From contig PMLN01000361.1 of the NCBI GenBank assembly GCA_003158885.1, forward strand, positions 1 through 9,662: a DNA stretch of 9,662 nt, read 5' to 3'. Shown here one piece after another: positions 1-5,728 of this stretch. Origin of the DNA: Anaerolineae bacterium. GTDB taxonomy: Bacteria; Chloroflexota; Anaerolineae; Anaerolineales; Villigracilaceae. Numbering within the stretch: position 1 is the stretch's first letter; each line of letters opens with the position of its first letter. Below the pieces are notes generated by a model. It worked only from the letters and a program-made list of their open reading frames with translations. It did no database searches and was not told the origin of the DNA. The position numbers and the translations under genes were made by a program.

Positions 1-24
1 TCAGCACTCACATGGCGGTCGGCA

Positions 25-50
25 CCTAACCCCTAACCCCTTACCCCTAC
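25..50 (-). repeat. 7-bp G-rich tandem repeat at the rsmD stop codon
   Basis: On the minus strand the rsmD stop codon TAG is the start of a heptamer series, TAGGGGT AAGGGGT TAGGGGT TAGG. There are three complete units and part of a fourth. The unit looks telomere-like, but the neighbouring gene is plainly bacterial. The three GGGG runs plus a final GG could form a weak G-quadruplex in the RNA or coding-strand DNA just after the gene. No terminator hairpin is seen in the 46 bases between rsmD and the window edge. Confidence 0.75.
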
Positions 51-601
51 GTTCGTTCGTAAAACACCAGCAGCGTGCTTCCGTATTTCCGCTGGTCGAA
101 TTCCTGCAGGCCGTGCAGCTCCAGGCTCTGATATTCCTTGGGGTTGATCTGGGCAATCGCCCAGCCGTCTTCCGCCAGCCAGCTCAAGTTGGAATCCAGT
201 TCGGCCAGGGACTCGCTCCACATGCCCTTGTATTGCGGCGGGGCGATATAAATATAGTGGAAGTAACGGTCGGGAGGCGAGGCGAGGGAGGCGAAGGCAT
301 CGGCGCGTTTCGCTTCGGCGCGCGAAGAAAGACGGGTGGTCGCCAGGTTGGCGTTGATCGTATCCACCGGGATGCGGTTCAAATCCGTAAAGCGGCAGAA
401 GGCGGCCCCGCGGCTGAGGGCTTCGATGCCGACCGCGCCCGTGCCAGCGAACAGGTCCCACCAGTTCGAATCAACCACATCCCCGGCCAGGATGTCGAAT
501 AAAGACTCCTTGACCCGGTCGGTGATCGGGCGGGTCATATCGCCCGGTACGGATTTAATAACGCGGCCCTTGGCGCTGCCCGCAATTACCCTCAGGCTCA
601 T
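47..601 (-). CDS. rsmD: 16S rRNA (guanine-N2)-methyltransferase, RsmD family
   Basis: This 184-residue protein has the normal length of RsmD, which uses S-adenosylmethionine to methylate G966 of 16S rRNA in the 30S subunit. The N-terminus is characteristic: RVIAGSAKGR at residues 4-13, then TRPITDRVKESLFDIL at 23-38. SAM-binding motif I is DLFAGTGAVGIEALSRG at 49-65. The catalytic motif IV, normally D-P-P-Y/F, reads A-P-P-Q-Y at 120-124, so the usual Asp is Ala and a Gln is inserted before the Tyr. The fold is otherwise complete, so I read this as a lineage variant rather than a broken gene. The ATG overlaps the stop of the upstream UroD-like gene (ATGA, 598-601), which implies translational coupling. 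It is the last visible gene of a leftward operon. Confidence 0.93.
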   Translation of the reverse strand: MSLRVIAGSAKGRVIKSVPGDMTRPITDRVKESLFDILAGDVVDSNWWDLFAGTGAVGIEALSRGAAFCRFTDLNRIPVDTINANLATTRLSSRAEAKRADAFASLASPPDRYFHYIYIAPPQYKGMWSESLAELDSNLSWLAEDGWAIAQINPKEYQSLELHGLQEFDQRKYGSTLLVFYERT

Positions 602-1560
602 TTGGCCGCCATAATGTTTCCGTGCGGTGCGATGACCGGCACGACACAGCCCGTGCTCAGGATCAAGCGCCTTCCGCCCGTTTGCCGGATGGCGTCTTCT
701 TTTTCCGCGCGTACTTCCTGTGGGGTCTTGTAGACCAGCGTCTCACGGCTCACGCCACCGCAGACCACACCTTTGAAAACCTTTTGCGCCTCGGCGAGCG
801 AGGGCGGAGTCTGGCGGTCGTGCCAGTTGACGATCTGCAGGGGATATTTGGCAAGCTGGTCGAAATAAATATCCAGGCCGTGGATGTGAAGCATGTTGCA
901 CCATAAGCCCTGCGCGGCTTCCAAAATCTGTACATCGAGGCTGTGATTGAAGCGCGCGCATTCCTCTTCGTTCAGCAAGGAGGCCTGGGCGTGCTGAACC
1001 GCATAGAAGATGCCGTCAATGCCGGTAGCGCGGGCGGCTTCGATGAAACGGCGTGTGGTGGCGGCGATGGTTTGCAATCCCTGCATGACCGCCTCGGGAT
1101 ATTTCCGCAAATGCACCAATAAGGCGTCCCCTCCCGCCAGATTCTTGGCCTGCGCGAGAGGATTGAAAACGGTCTGGAGCATGGGGACGTGCGGGCCGAG
1201 GGCGGCGCGTATGCGGCGCAGGCAGGCCAATTGATCGGCCAGATGAGGCGCGCTCGAATCGAGAAGGGGTAAGCGTCCCCAATCCTGCGGCTGTGAGATG
1301 ACGCGTTTCGTATATTGCCGCGTGCCTTCGGGGTTGCCGCGCCATTCATCTTCTGCGCCCCAATCGTGCAGGCAGAACGAAGATGCGGGCGTCACCTTGA
1401 CCAGGTCGAAATCATAGGTACGCTGGAAGGCGATCTGCGCGGCGGCCAGGGTTTCGGGCGACTGGTCGTCCACCGGAAAATGCCGCCAGAGAGCAACGGG
1501 GGTTTGATCGGGGATTTCGCCTGCCAGGCAGGCCTGGATACGTTCACGATGAGTGGTCAT
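598..1560 (-). CDS. Uroporphyrinogen decarboxylase / MtaA-superfamily protein
   Basis: The protein has 320 residues. The start THRERIQACLAG, the FDLVKVTPASSFCLHDWG region (51-68) and the closing STGCVVP (302-308) fit the UroD/MtaA (cobalamin-dependent methyltransferase MtbA/CmuA) TIM-barrel superfamily. It lacks the RQAGRY segment near the N-terminus that marks true HemE, so haem synthesis is unlikely. Zinc-dependent corrinoid methyltransferases of this superfamily use H-x-C and a later Cys. Here the corresponding stretch is H225-I-H227-G, with Cys305 later, so a metal site with His in place of Cys is possible. The substrate is unknown; methyl transfer is only a guess. The ATG overlaps the stop of the glycosyltransferase gene upstream (1557-1560), and its own stop overlaps the rsmD start, so all three are probably co-translated. 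Confidence 0.85.
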   Translation of the reverse strand: MTTHRERIQACLAGEIPDQTPVALWRHFPVDDQSPETLAAAQIAFQRTYDFDLVKVTPASSFCLHDWGAEDEWRGNPEGTRQYTKRVISQPQDWGRLPLLDSSAPHLADQLACLRRIRAALGPHVPMLQTVFNPLAQAKNLAGGDALLVHLRKYPEAVMQGLQTIAATTRRFIEAARATGIDGIFYAVQHAQASLLNEEECARFNHSLDVQILEAAQGLWCNMLHIHGLDIYFDQLAKYPLQIVNWHDRQTPPSLAEAQKVFKGVVCGGVSRETLVYKTPQEVRAEKEDAIRQTGGRRLILSTGCVVPVIAPHGNIMAAK

Positions 1561-3092
1561 GGCACCTTTTTAATCACGCAAAATGTGGCGCCGGCGCGCC
1601 CAACGCTCAAGACGATGGGAGCGCCGTGGAAGTCGTGCTGGTCTTCGTTGGAGCGGGTGTTCACCAGAACAAAGTCGCCAGGCTCGATTTGATTCAACGC
1701 GCCGCGCTCATCCAAGACGGTGACATTGGATGACGCGTAGGGCGCGGCGACCTCCGCCTCGCGGTGCACGTAGAGATTGACCGGTCCCGTTTGTTCTTGA
1801 TCGAACTCTTGCACGGCCTGCTTATAACAGGTTAACCAGTAATCCGTTTCGTAGTGGCGGAAGACCCCGCCCGTACCGCCGATGAAGGAGTTGTAATAGG
1901 TATATTCGTAGGGATGCAATTGAATGATGCCGTAGAGGCCGGGCGCAAGCAGGACGATCACGAGCGCGGCGTTGATCCAAGTACGGTTGATTTTCTGAAA
2001 GATCAGTTCGAAGGCAAAGCCGGCAAAGATAAAGACGGGGGGAAGCATAAAGAGGAAGTGCCGCATCCCGTCGAAGTCGGGCGGGTTGCGCAGGATGTCG
2101 TAGGCAAGCGGGATGAGGAACCAGGCGAAGATCAAGGCGGCCTGGATCAGCTTTGGAAAATCCTTCTTCAATTTAATAACTGCGGCAACGAAGCCAATCG
2201 CAAAGAGAGGCCAGACCGGCTCTGTCAGCGTAAAGAATAAATAGAAGGGGATGTAGCGGAGCGGGAGATCATAGGCGCGGTAGATTTGATCGGCGAACAG
2301 CACCTGCAGGCCTGTTGGGTTATCCGACATGAACTGGAAGACCTGAACGAACCGCAGCGGGCTTTCCCAGAGATAGGGCCATGCGGCCAGCATGACGACG
2401 ATGGAAAGCGCGGCGTAGAGAGCCATCCATAAGAACGACTGACGCGTGGGATGGCGCGTCAGGAAATAGACCACGACGAATAAGCCCGCCATGGGGCCAA
2501 GCACGCGGATGGAGGTGGCGATGCCCAAAACAAAGGCGGGCAGTAAAACCCGCAAAAATGTTTTAAGCGGGGTCTGGCTTTTGGATTCCGTTAATTGATC
2601 CACCATGCGGAAGCCCAGATAGACCGAGCCGCTTAGAAATACAAGGAAGGGAGGGTCTTTGGGGTTGATGAAGGCGTGTCCCCATAAGAGCGGCTGGAAG
2701 GCAAAGAGGGCCGAAGCCGCCAGCGCGGCCCAGGTCTGCATGAGGCGTTCGCATATTTTGTAAATGAAATAAACGCCCAGCAGGAAGGTCAGAAAATTTA
2801 TCAGATGCCAGGCATCATCGGTGTTGACGTGGAGGGTTTCGATCAGGTACACCGGCTCGCGCGCCAGGAGTAAATAGGCGGGGCCGCGGTTCTTGTGGTC
2901 GCTGGCGCTGGGACCGTAGGAATTATTGAGATCGAAATGTCCGCTGAACCAATTAGCGGGATTATAGGCATAGCCCAAGGCATCGGCATATTTATAGAAG
3001 AGCGGCTCATCCCAGGTGAAGCCGTAGTCGCGGAAAATGAATACGCCGACGAGGGCACAGAGGATTAGGAGGAGGAGGATGGGTTTCTTCAA
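1557..3092 (-). CDS. Membrane glycosyltransferase, GT39/ArnT-PMT-like (GT-C fold)
   Basis: This 511-residue integral membrane protein is predicted to transfer sugar from a polyprenyl-phosphate donor on the outer face of the cytoplasmic membrane. TM1 is residues 4-20. It is followed at once by the acidic pair D28-E29 in FTWDEP, the expected catalytic or metal site of GT-C enzymes, and a second acidic motif N143-P-K-D146 lies in a later loop. Other family-like positions are R196 in ATSIRVLG and R344-H345 in DGMRHFLF. About ten hydrophobic segments end near residue 391, followed by a roughly 115-residue non-membrane tail. The start is TTG at 3090-3092. The frame is closed by a stop at 3123-3125, no ATG or GTG lies between, and there is no clear ribosome binding site. 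The upstream spacer is entirely a 9-bp repeat array. The acceptor is unknown. Confidence 0.85.
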   Translation of the reverse strand: MKKPILLLLILCALVGVFIFRDYGFTWDEPLFYKYADALGYAYNPANWFSGHFDLNNSYGPSASDHKNRGPAYLLLAREPVYLIETLHVNTDDAWHLINFLTFLLGVYFIYKICERLMQTWAALAASALFAFQPLLWGHAFINPKDPPFLVFLSGSVYLGFRMVDQLTESKSQTPLKTFLRVLLPAFVLGIATSIRVLGPMAGLFVVVYFLTRHPTRQSFLWMALYAALSIVVMLAAWPYLWESPLRFVQVFQFMSDNPTGLQVLFADQIYRAYDLPLRYIPFYLFFTLTEPVWPLFAIGFVAAVIKLKKDFPKLIQAALIFAWFLIPLAYDILRNPPDFDGMRHFLFMLPPVFIFAGFAFELIFQKINRTWINAALVIVLLAPGLYGIIQLHPYEYTYYNSFIGGTGGVFRHYETDYWLTCYKQAVQEFDQEQTGPVNLYVHREAEVAAPYASSNVTVLDERGALNQIEPGDFVLVNTRSNEDQHDFHGAPIVLSVGRAGATFCVIKKVP

Positions 3093-3099
3093 GGCTAAG

Positions 3100-3234
3100 A
3101 GGTCGGAGAGGTCTAAAAGGTCTCAAAAGTCGAACAAGTCGAACAGGTCGAACAAGTCGAATAGGTCTTACAAGTCGAACAAGTCTGAAAGGTCTTACAA
3201 GTCGGACAGGTCGGACAAGTCGAGGAGGTCTCTA
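3100..3234 (+). repeat. 9-bp tandem repeat array, 15 units (array 1)
   Basis: GTC recurs at exactly 9-base intervals from 3102 to 3228, giving 15 contiguous units (15 x 9 = 135 bases) with no slippage. Typical units are AAGTCGAAC, AGGTCTTAC, AAGTCGGAC and AGGTCGGAC; the consensus is A-R-G-T-C-K-N-A-C. GTC is almost invariant, while the two bases after it vary. The array fills the whole spacer between the thioesterase and the glycosyltransferase. Its last unit (3226-3234) contains the thioesterase stop codon (3232-3234), and its first lies 8 bases from the glycosyltransferase TTG. Related arrays lie at 4119-4163, 5684-5728 and 9458-9511. Confidence 0.95.
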
Positions 3235-3705
3235 CTTGTTTGCCAGACGATGGGACTGGCGTTCACGGGCGGCTTCCATGCGGCGCTTCTCGTCTTCCGT
3301 CTCGGCCTTGACCGGTGGGACGGGTGTGGGCTTGCCGGCGTCATCCAGCGCGACATAAACCAGGTAGGCCGTATTGGTATGCGTGCGCTCGCCGGTGATG
3401 GGATTCTCAGCCTGCACCTGTACTTCGGCTTCCAGGGAAGTGCGGCCGGTATAGGTCACTTCGGCATTCAGCAGCACCAAGTCGCCGATCTTGATGGGGT
3501 TGCGGAAGACCATCGAGTCGATGGCGACGGTCACGACGCGCCGTTGGGCGTGGCGCATACAGGCCAGCGCGCCGGCTTCATCCACCAGTTTCATGATCCA
3601 GCCGCCGTGCACGTTGCCGAGCAGGTTGGCGTGTTCGGGATGCATCAATTGCGCCAGGTGGATGCGTGAAGCGCGGATGGTTTTGGATGAGAAGGGTTCA
3701 GTCAT
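3232..3705 (-). CDS. Acyl-CoA thioesterase, hot-dog fold (YciA/BACH type)
   Basis: The 157-residue protein is the usual size for a single-hotdog acyl-CoA thioesterase, which hydrolyses acyl-CoA to free acid and CoA in the cytoplasm. The signature stretch at residues 25-45 has N27, G30-N31, H33-G34-G35 and D42, the family's N-x-x-G-N-x-H-G-G...D pattern. T59-V-A-I-D-S and the NPI-x-x-GD segment that follows are also typical. The charged C-terminal tail (about residues 132-157) is rich in Lys, Arg and Glu and is probably a short helix. Chain-length preference cannot be read from the sequence. It starts 3 bases after the stop of the beta-flower-like gene (TAA CAC ATG), so the two form an operon. 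The stop codon sits inside the first 9-bp repeat unit downstream. Confidence 0.9.
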   Translation of the reverse strand: MTEPFSSKTIRASRIHLAQLMHPEHANLLGNVHGGWIMKLVDEAGALACMRHAQRRVVTVAIDSMVFRNPIKIGDLVLLNAEVTYTGRTSLEAEVQVQAENPITGERTHTNTAYLVYVALDDAGKPTPVPPVKAETEDEKRRMEAARERQSHRLANK

Positions 3706-3708
3706 GTG

Positions 3709-4077
3709 TTAATCCATATCTTCGCGGAGTTCGCCCACATCCAGCGTGTGCAGGCGGTCAGGCTCCTCGAGTAAAACATCGGTTTCGGTGGTATTTATTT
3801 CGCGCATGAGAGGCGCGAGCGGAACACTGGCGGGAAGTGAAATCCTGTGAGGCGGGGGTGGCGGAACTTCGAGACGGGGCTTGCGCTCGAAGTTCATGCG
3901 CTTGCGCAGAATGCGCCGGTCATCCGTCAAATAGCCGACATAGTAGCCCAGCACGGAATAGACATCCCGGTCCGGGAGTACCCATCCGATCCATTCGCCG
4001 CTGCGGTTGAAGAGATGGGGATAATCCAGAAAGGCTTCTGCTTCGCCTTTCGATGTATACAGCGGAATGACCGACAT
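3709..4077 (-). CDS. Small protein with repeated Y/F-xxx-G motifs, possibly a 4-fold beta-flower domain
   Basis: The protein has 122 residues and no signal peptide or membrane segment. The first 60 residues contain a degenerate internal repeat: PLYTSKGEAEAFL (5-17), HLFNRSGEWIGWVL (21-34) and VYSVLGYYVGYLT (39-51), followed by a shorter fourth strand RRILRKR (54-60). Each unit has an aromatic residue, then a Gly turn, then a hydrophobic strand. This resembles the 4-fold beta-flower domain family, an assignment made by pattern and not by search. Residues 61-122 look disordered, with a five-proline run at 72-76 and an acidic C-terminus. The ribosome binding site is good: AAGGAAGAAG just upstream of the ATG. 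It is the first gene before the thioesterase, 3 bases away, so a shared transcript is likely. Function is unknown. Confidence 0.62.
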   Translation of the reverse strand: MSVIPLYTSKGEAEAFLDYPHLFNRSGEWIGWVLPDRDVYSVLGYYVGYLTDDRRILRKRMNFERKPRLEVPPPPPHRISLPASVPLAPLMREINTTETDVLLEEPDRLHTLDVGELREDMD

Positions 4078-4104
4078 GTCTTCTTCCTTTTCTGCAATTC
4101 ACAT

Positions 4105-4128
4105 CTTACAAGCTTCCTGACTTGTAAG
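4105..4128. other. 8-bp inverted repeat at the edge of repeat array 2
   Basis: CTTACAAG (4105-4112) and CTTGTAAG (4121-4128) are perfect inverted copies separated by 8 bases, and the right arm is made of 9-bp repeat units. It could form a hairpin in the transcript between GtrA and the beta-flower-like gene. There is no T-tract after it in the transcribed direction, so it is not a standard terminator. Confidence 0.6.
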
Positions 4129-4163
4129 ACTTGTGAGACCTTTTAGACTTGTCCGACCTCTTT
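4119..4163 (-). repeat. 9-bp tandem repeat array, 5 units (array 2)
   Basis: GAC recurs at exactly 9-base steps (4119, 4128, 4137, 4146, 4155), which is the same unit as array 1 read on the other strand. More degenerate units may extend it left to about 4105. The last unit overlaps the GtrA stop codon (4162-4164). Bases 4119-4141 are identical, over 23 bases, to 5702-5724 in array 3. The minus-strand sequence also aligns with the start of array 1 (3099-3140) at about 37 of 42 bases, with the same order of units. Confidence 0.92.
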
Positions 4164-4620
4164 AGCTTACATCATTATACGTCCAATAGCGGTTCACGAA
4201 GAAATTCCAAAGCATTACAATTCCAACCGCGATGGCGAGGGTCAAATTGCGGGCGAGGAAATCCGGCGTAATGGAGGCGGACAGTTTCAAATTCTGAAAA
4301 AAGGCCAGCAGGGGCGGCTCACCGAATTTCAGGATCGGCAGGCGGATGGCGATGCCGGCCACGTTGACGATAAAGAACATGCCCAATTGGCGGTGCAAGG
4401 GGCGCGAGCGCGAGTCGGGATAGGTCCAATAGCGGTTCCAGATGAAGTTGCTGATGATGGCGCAGATAAAGGAAATGCTGCCCGCATAGACCAGCGGCAT
4501 ACTGAAAAAGTGTGCCAGCAGGTTGGCGATACCGAAATCAACCAGCGCGCCGAAGGCGCCGACCGCTATGAATTTTAGAAAGCGTGCCAGCTCCTGGGGG
4601 TTAGTGAGAATAACGGTCAT
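4162..4620 (-). CDS. GtrA-like membrane protein
   Basis: The 152-residue protein has four predicted membrane helices (about 13-37, 44-62, 79-96 and 124-143), the standard GtrA layout. The family is linked to synthesis or translocation of polyprenyl-linked sugars for surface polysaccharides, acting in the cytoplasmic membrane. The first helix carries F-x-x-V-G-x-x-x-x-x-x-D-F (17-29). The family's twofold duplication shows in NRYWTY at 62-67 and again at 143-148, each following a helix. Its ATG overlaps the stop of the upstream SDR gene (ATGA, 4617-4620), so the nucleotide-sugar enzyme and this protein are probably made together. That supports a role in handling a sugar from that pathway, though the exact substrate is not visible. 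Confidence 0.92.
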   Translation of the reverse strand: MTVILTNPQELARFLKFIAVGAFGALVDFGIANLLAHFFSMPLVYAGSISFICAIISNFIWNRYWTYPDSRSRPLHRQLGMFFIVNVAGIAIRLPILKFGEPPLLAFFQNLKLSASITPDFLARNLTLAIAVGIVMLWNFFVNRYWTYNDVS

Positions 4621-5585
4621 TTCAATCCTGTCAATCCCAGTTTTTCCTTGAAATATGGAATGGTCTTGTGCAAGCCTTCTTCGAGGTTCACTTTAGGCTC
4701 CCAACCGAGGATCGTGCGGGCGCGGGTGATATCCGGCTGGCGCCGCTGGGGATCGCGGGCGCTGCGCGCGTCGGCGACGAAGGCCATGCCCGCCTGATTG
4801 CCGGTGATGCGATTGATCGTTTCCGCAAATTGCAGCAGCGACATCTCGACCGGGTTGCCGATGTTGACCGGCATGTGCTCATTCGAAAGCAGAAGACGGA
4901 CAATGCCTTCCACCAAATCATCCACATAGCAGAAGGAACGCGTCTGCGAGCCGTCACCGTACACGGTAACCGGCTGGCCGAGCAGGGCCTGCTTGAGCAG
5001 GTTGGGGAGCGCCCGGCCGTCTTCGAGGTCCATGCGCGGCCCGTAGGTGTTGAAAATGCGGACGATGCGTGTATCCACATTGTGCTGGCGGTGATAGGCC
5101 ATAGTCAGTGATTCTGCGAAGCGCTTGGCTTCATCGTAGACAGCGCGCGGGCCGACCGGGTCCACGTTGCCCGCATAGGTTTCAGCCTGAGGATGTACCA
5201 AGGGATCGCCGTAAATCTCGCTGGTGGAAGCCAGCAGGAAGCGCGCATGGTTGGCCTTGGCCACACCCAAGGTATTGTGCGTGCCGAGCGCGCCGGCCTT
5301 CATGGTCTGGATCGGAAGGTTGAAATAGGCGTAAGGCGATTGCGGGTTGGGGCTGGCGGGCGAGGCGAAATGCAGGACCGCCTCCATCTTGCCCGGCACG
5401 AAAATATAGTTGGAGACATCGTGCTTGTAGAAAGTGAACTTGTCATTGCCCATCAAATGGGCGATGTTGTCGCGGCTGCCCGTGACAAAATTATCCATGC
5501 CAACCACTTCGTGCCCGTCCGCCAACAAGCGGTCACAAAGATGGGAGCCGAGAAACCCGGCCGCGCCAGTGATCAAAATTCGCAT
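4617..5585 (-). CDS. NAD-dependent nucleotide-sugar SDR, UDP-glucuronate decarboxylase (UXS)-like
   Basis: The protein has 322 residues and is a full-length extended short-chain dehydrogenase. The Rossmann motif is TGAAGFLGSH (6-15), with D31 in the NAD-specific position. The catalytic set is T121-S-E followed by Y150-D-E-A-K154. The stretches STSEIYGDPLVHPQ, FNTYGPRM and TVYGDGSQTRSFCYVDDLVEG closely match UDP-glucuronate decarboxylases, which make UDP-xylose. Classical UXS has A-C-P-A-S-P near residue 75; here it is A-S-P-A-S-P, and the HYQ that follows is replaced by NPQ, so another UDP-sugar substrate in the same subfamily is possible. The ATG at 5583-5585 has AGAGG a few bases upstream. 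It heads a two-gene unit with the GtrA-like gene, consistent with supplying sugar for a surface glycan. Confidence 0.92.
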   Translation of the reverse strand: MRILITGAAGFLGSHLCDRLLADGHEVVGMDNFVTGSRDNIAHLMGNDKFTFYKHDVSNYIFVPGKMEAVLHFASPASPNPQSPYAYFNLPIQTMKAGALGTHNTLGVAKANHARFLLASTSEIYGDPLVHPQAETYAGNVDPVGPRAVYDEAKRFAESLTMAYHRQHNVDTRIVRIFNTYGPRMDLEDGRALPNLLKQALLGQPVTVYGDGSQTRSFCYVDDLVEGIVRLLLSNEHMPVNIGNPVEMSLLQFAETINRITGNQAGMAFVADARSARDPQRRQPDITRARTILGWEPKVNLEEGLHKTIPYFKEKLGLTGLK

Positions 5586-5601
5586 AAGTGCCTCTTAAAA
5601 A

Positions 5602-5645
5602 ATGTCGTTGCGAGGCCGAGCAGAGCGAGTGCCGAAGCAATCTCC
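5602..5645 (+). repeat. REP-like dispersed element, copy a
   Basis: This copy begins ATGTCGTTGCGAGG and ends GAAGCAATCTCC, the two ends also found in copy b at 7388-7429 on the opposite strand. The middle is GC-rich and varies. It lies in the spacer between the lipoprotein gene and the SDR gene, 17 bases upstream of the SDR start. It resembles a widely seen GTCATTGCGAGG...GAAGCAATC intergenic palindromic element; I recognise this from memory and have not searched. Confidence 0.75.
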
Positions 5646-5683
5646 TTTTCTGCATCTTGCCTCTCACTTACTTTATCTTTCTC

Positions 5684-5728
5684 AACTTGTGGAACCTTTA
5701 AGACTTGTAAGACTTGTGAGACCTATTT
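5684..5728 (-). repeat. 9-bp tandem repeat array, 5 units (array 3)
   Basis: There are five units in perfect 9-base phase: AACTTGTGG, AACCTTTAA, GACTTGTAA, GACTTGTGA and GACCTATTT. The last unit contains the final Lys codon and stop codon (5723-5728) of the lipoprotein gene. Bases 5702-5724 are identical to 4119-4141 in array 2. The orientation relative to the upstream gene matches array 2 and is opposite to array 1. Confidence 0.9.

Noticed and set aside
25..50. Eukaryotic telomere or contig-end contamination
   Set aside because: There are only three heptamer units, and they are continuous with a bacterial operon.
113..502. Rightward open frame opposite rsmD
   Set aside because: It is antisense to a fully recognisable rsmD; its length reflects GC-rich codon shadowing.
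3100..3234. CRISPR array
   Set aside because: Units are 9 bases and contiguous, with no spacers of 25-40 bases and no cas genes nearby.
3037..3669. Rightward open frame with a Ser/Lys/Arg-rich repeat protein
   Set aside because: The repetitive part is the 9-bp array, which stays open because 9 is a multiple of 3. The rest is antisense to the thioesterase gene, which has a clear family signature.
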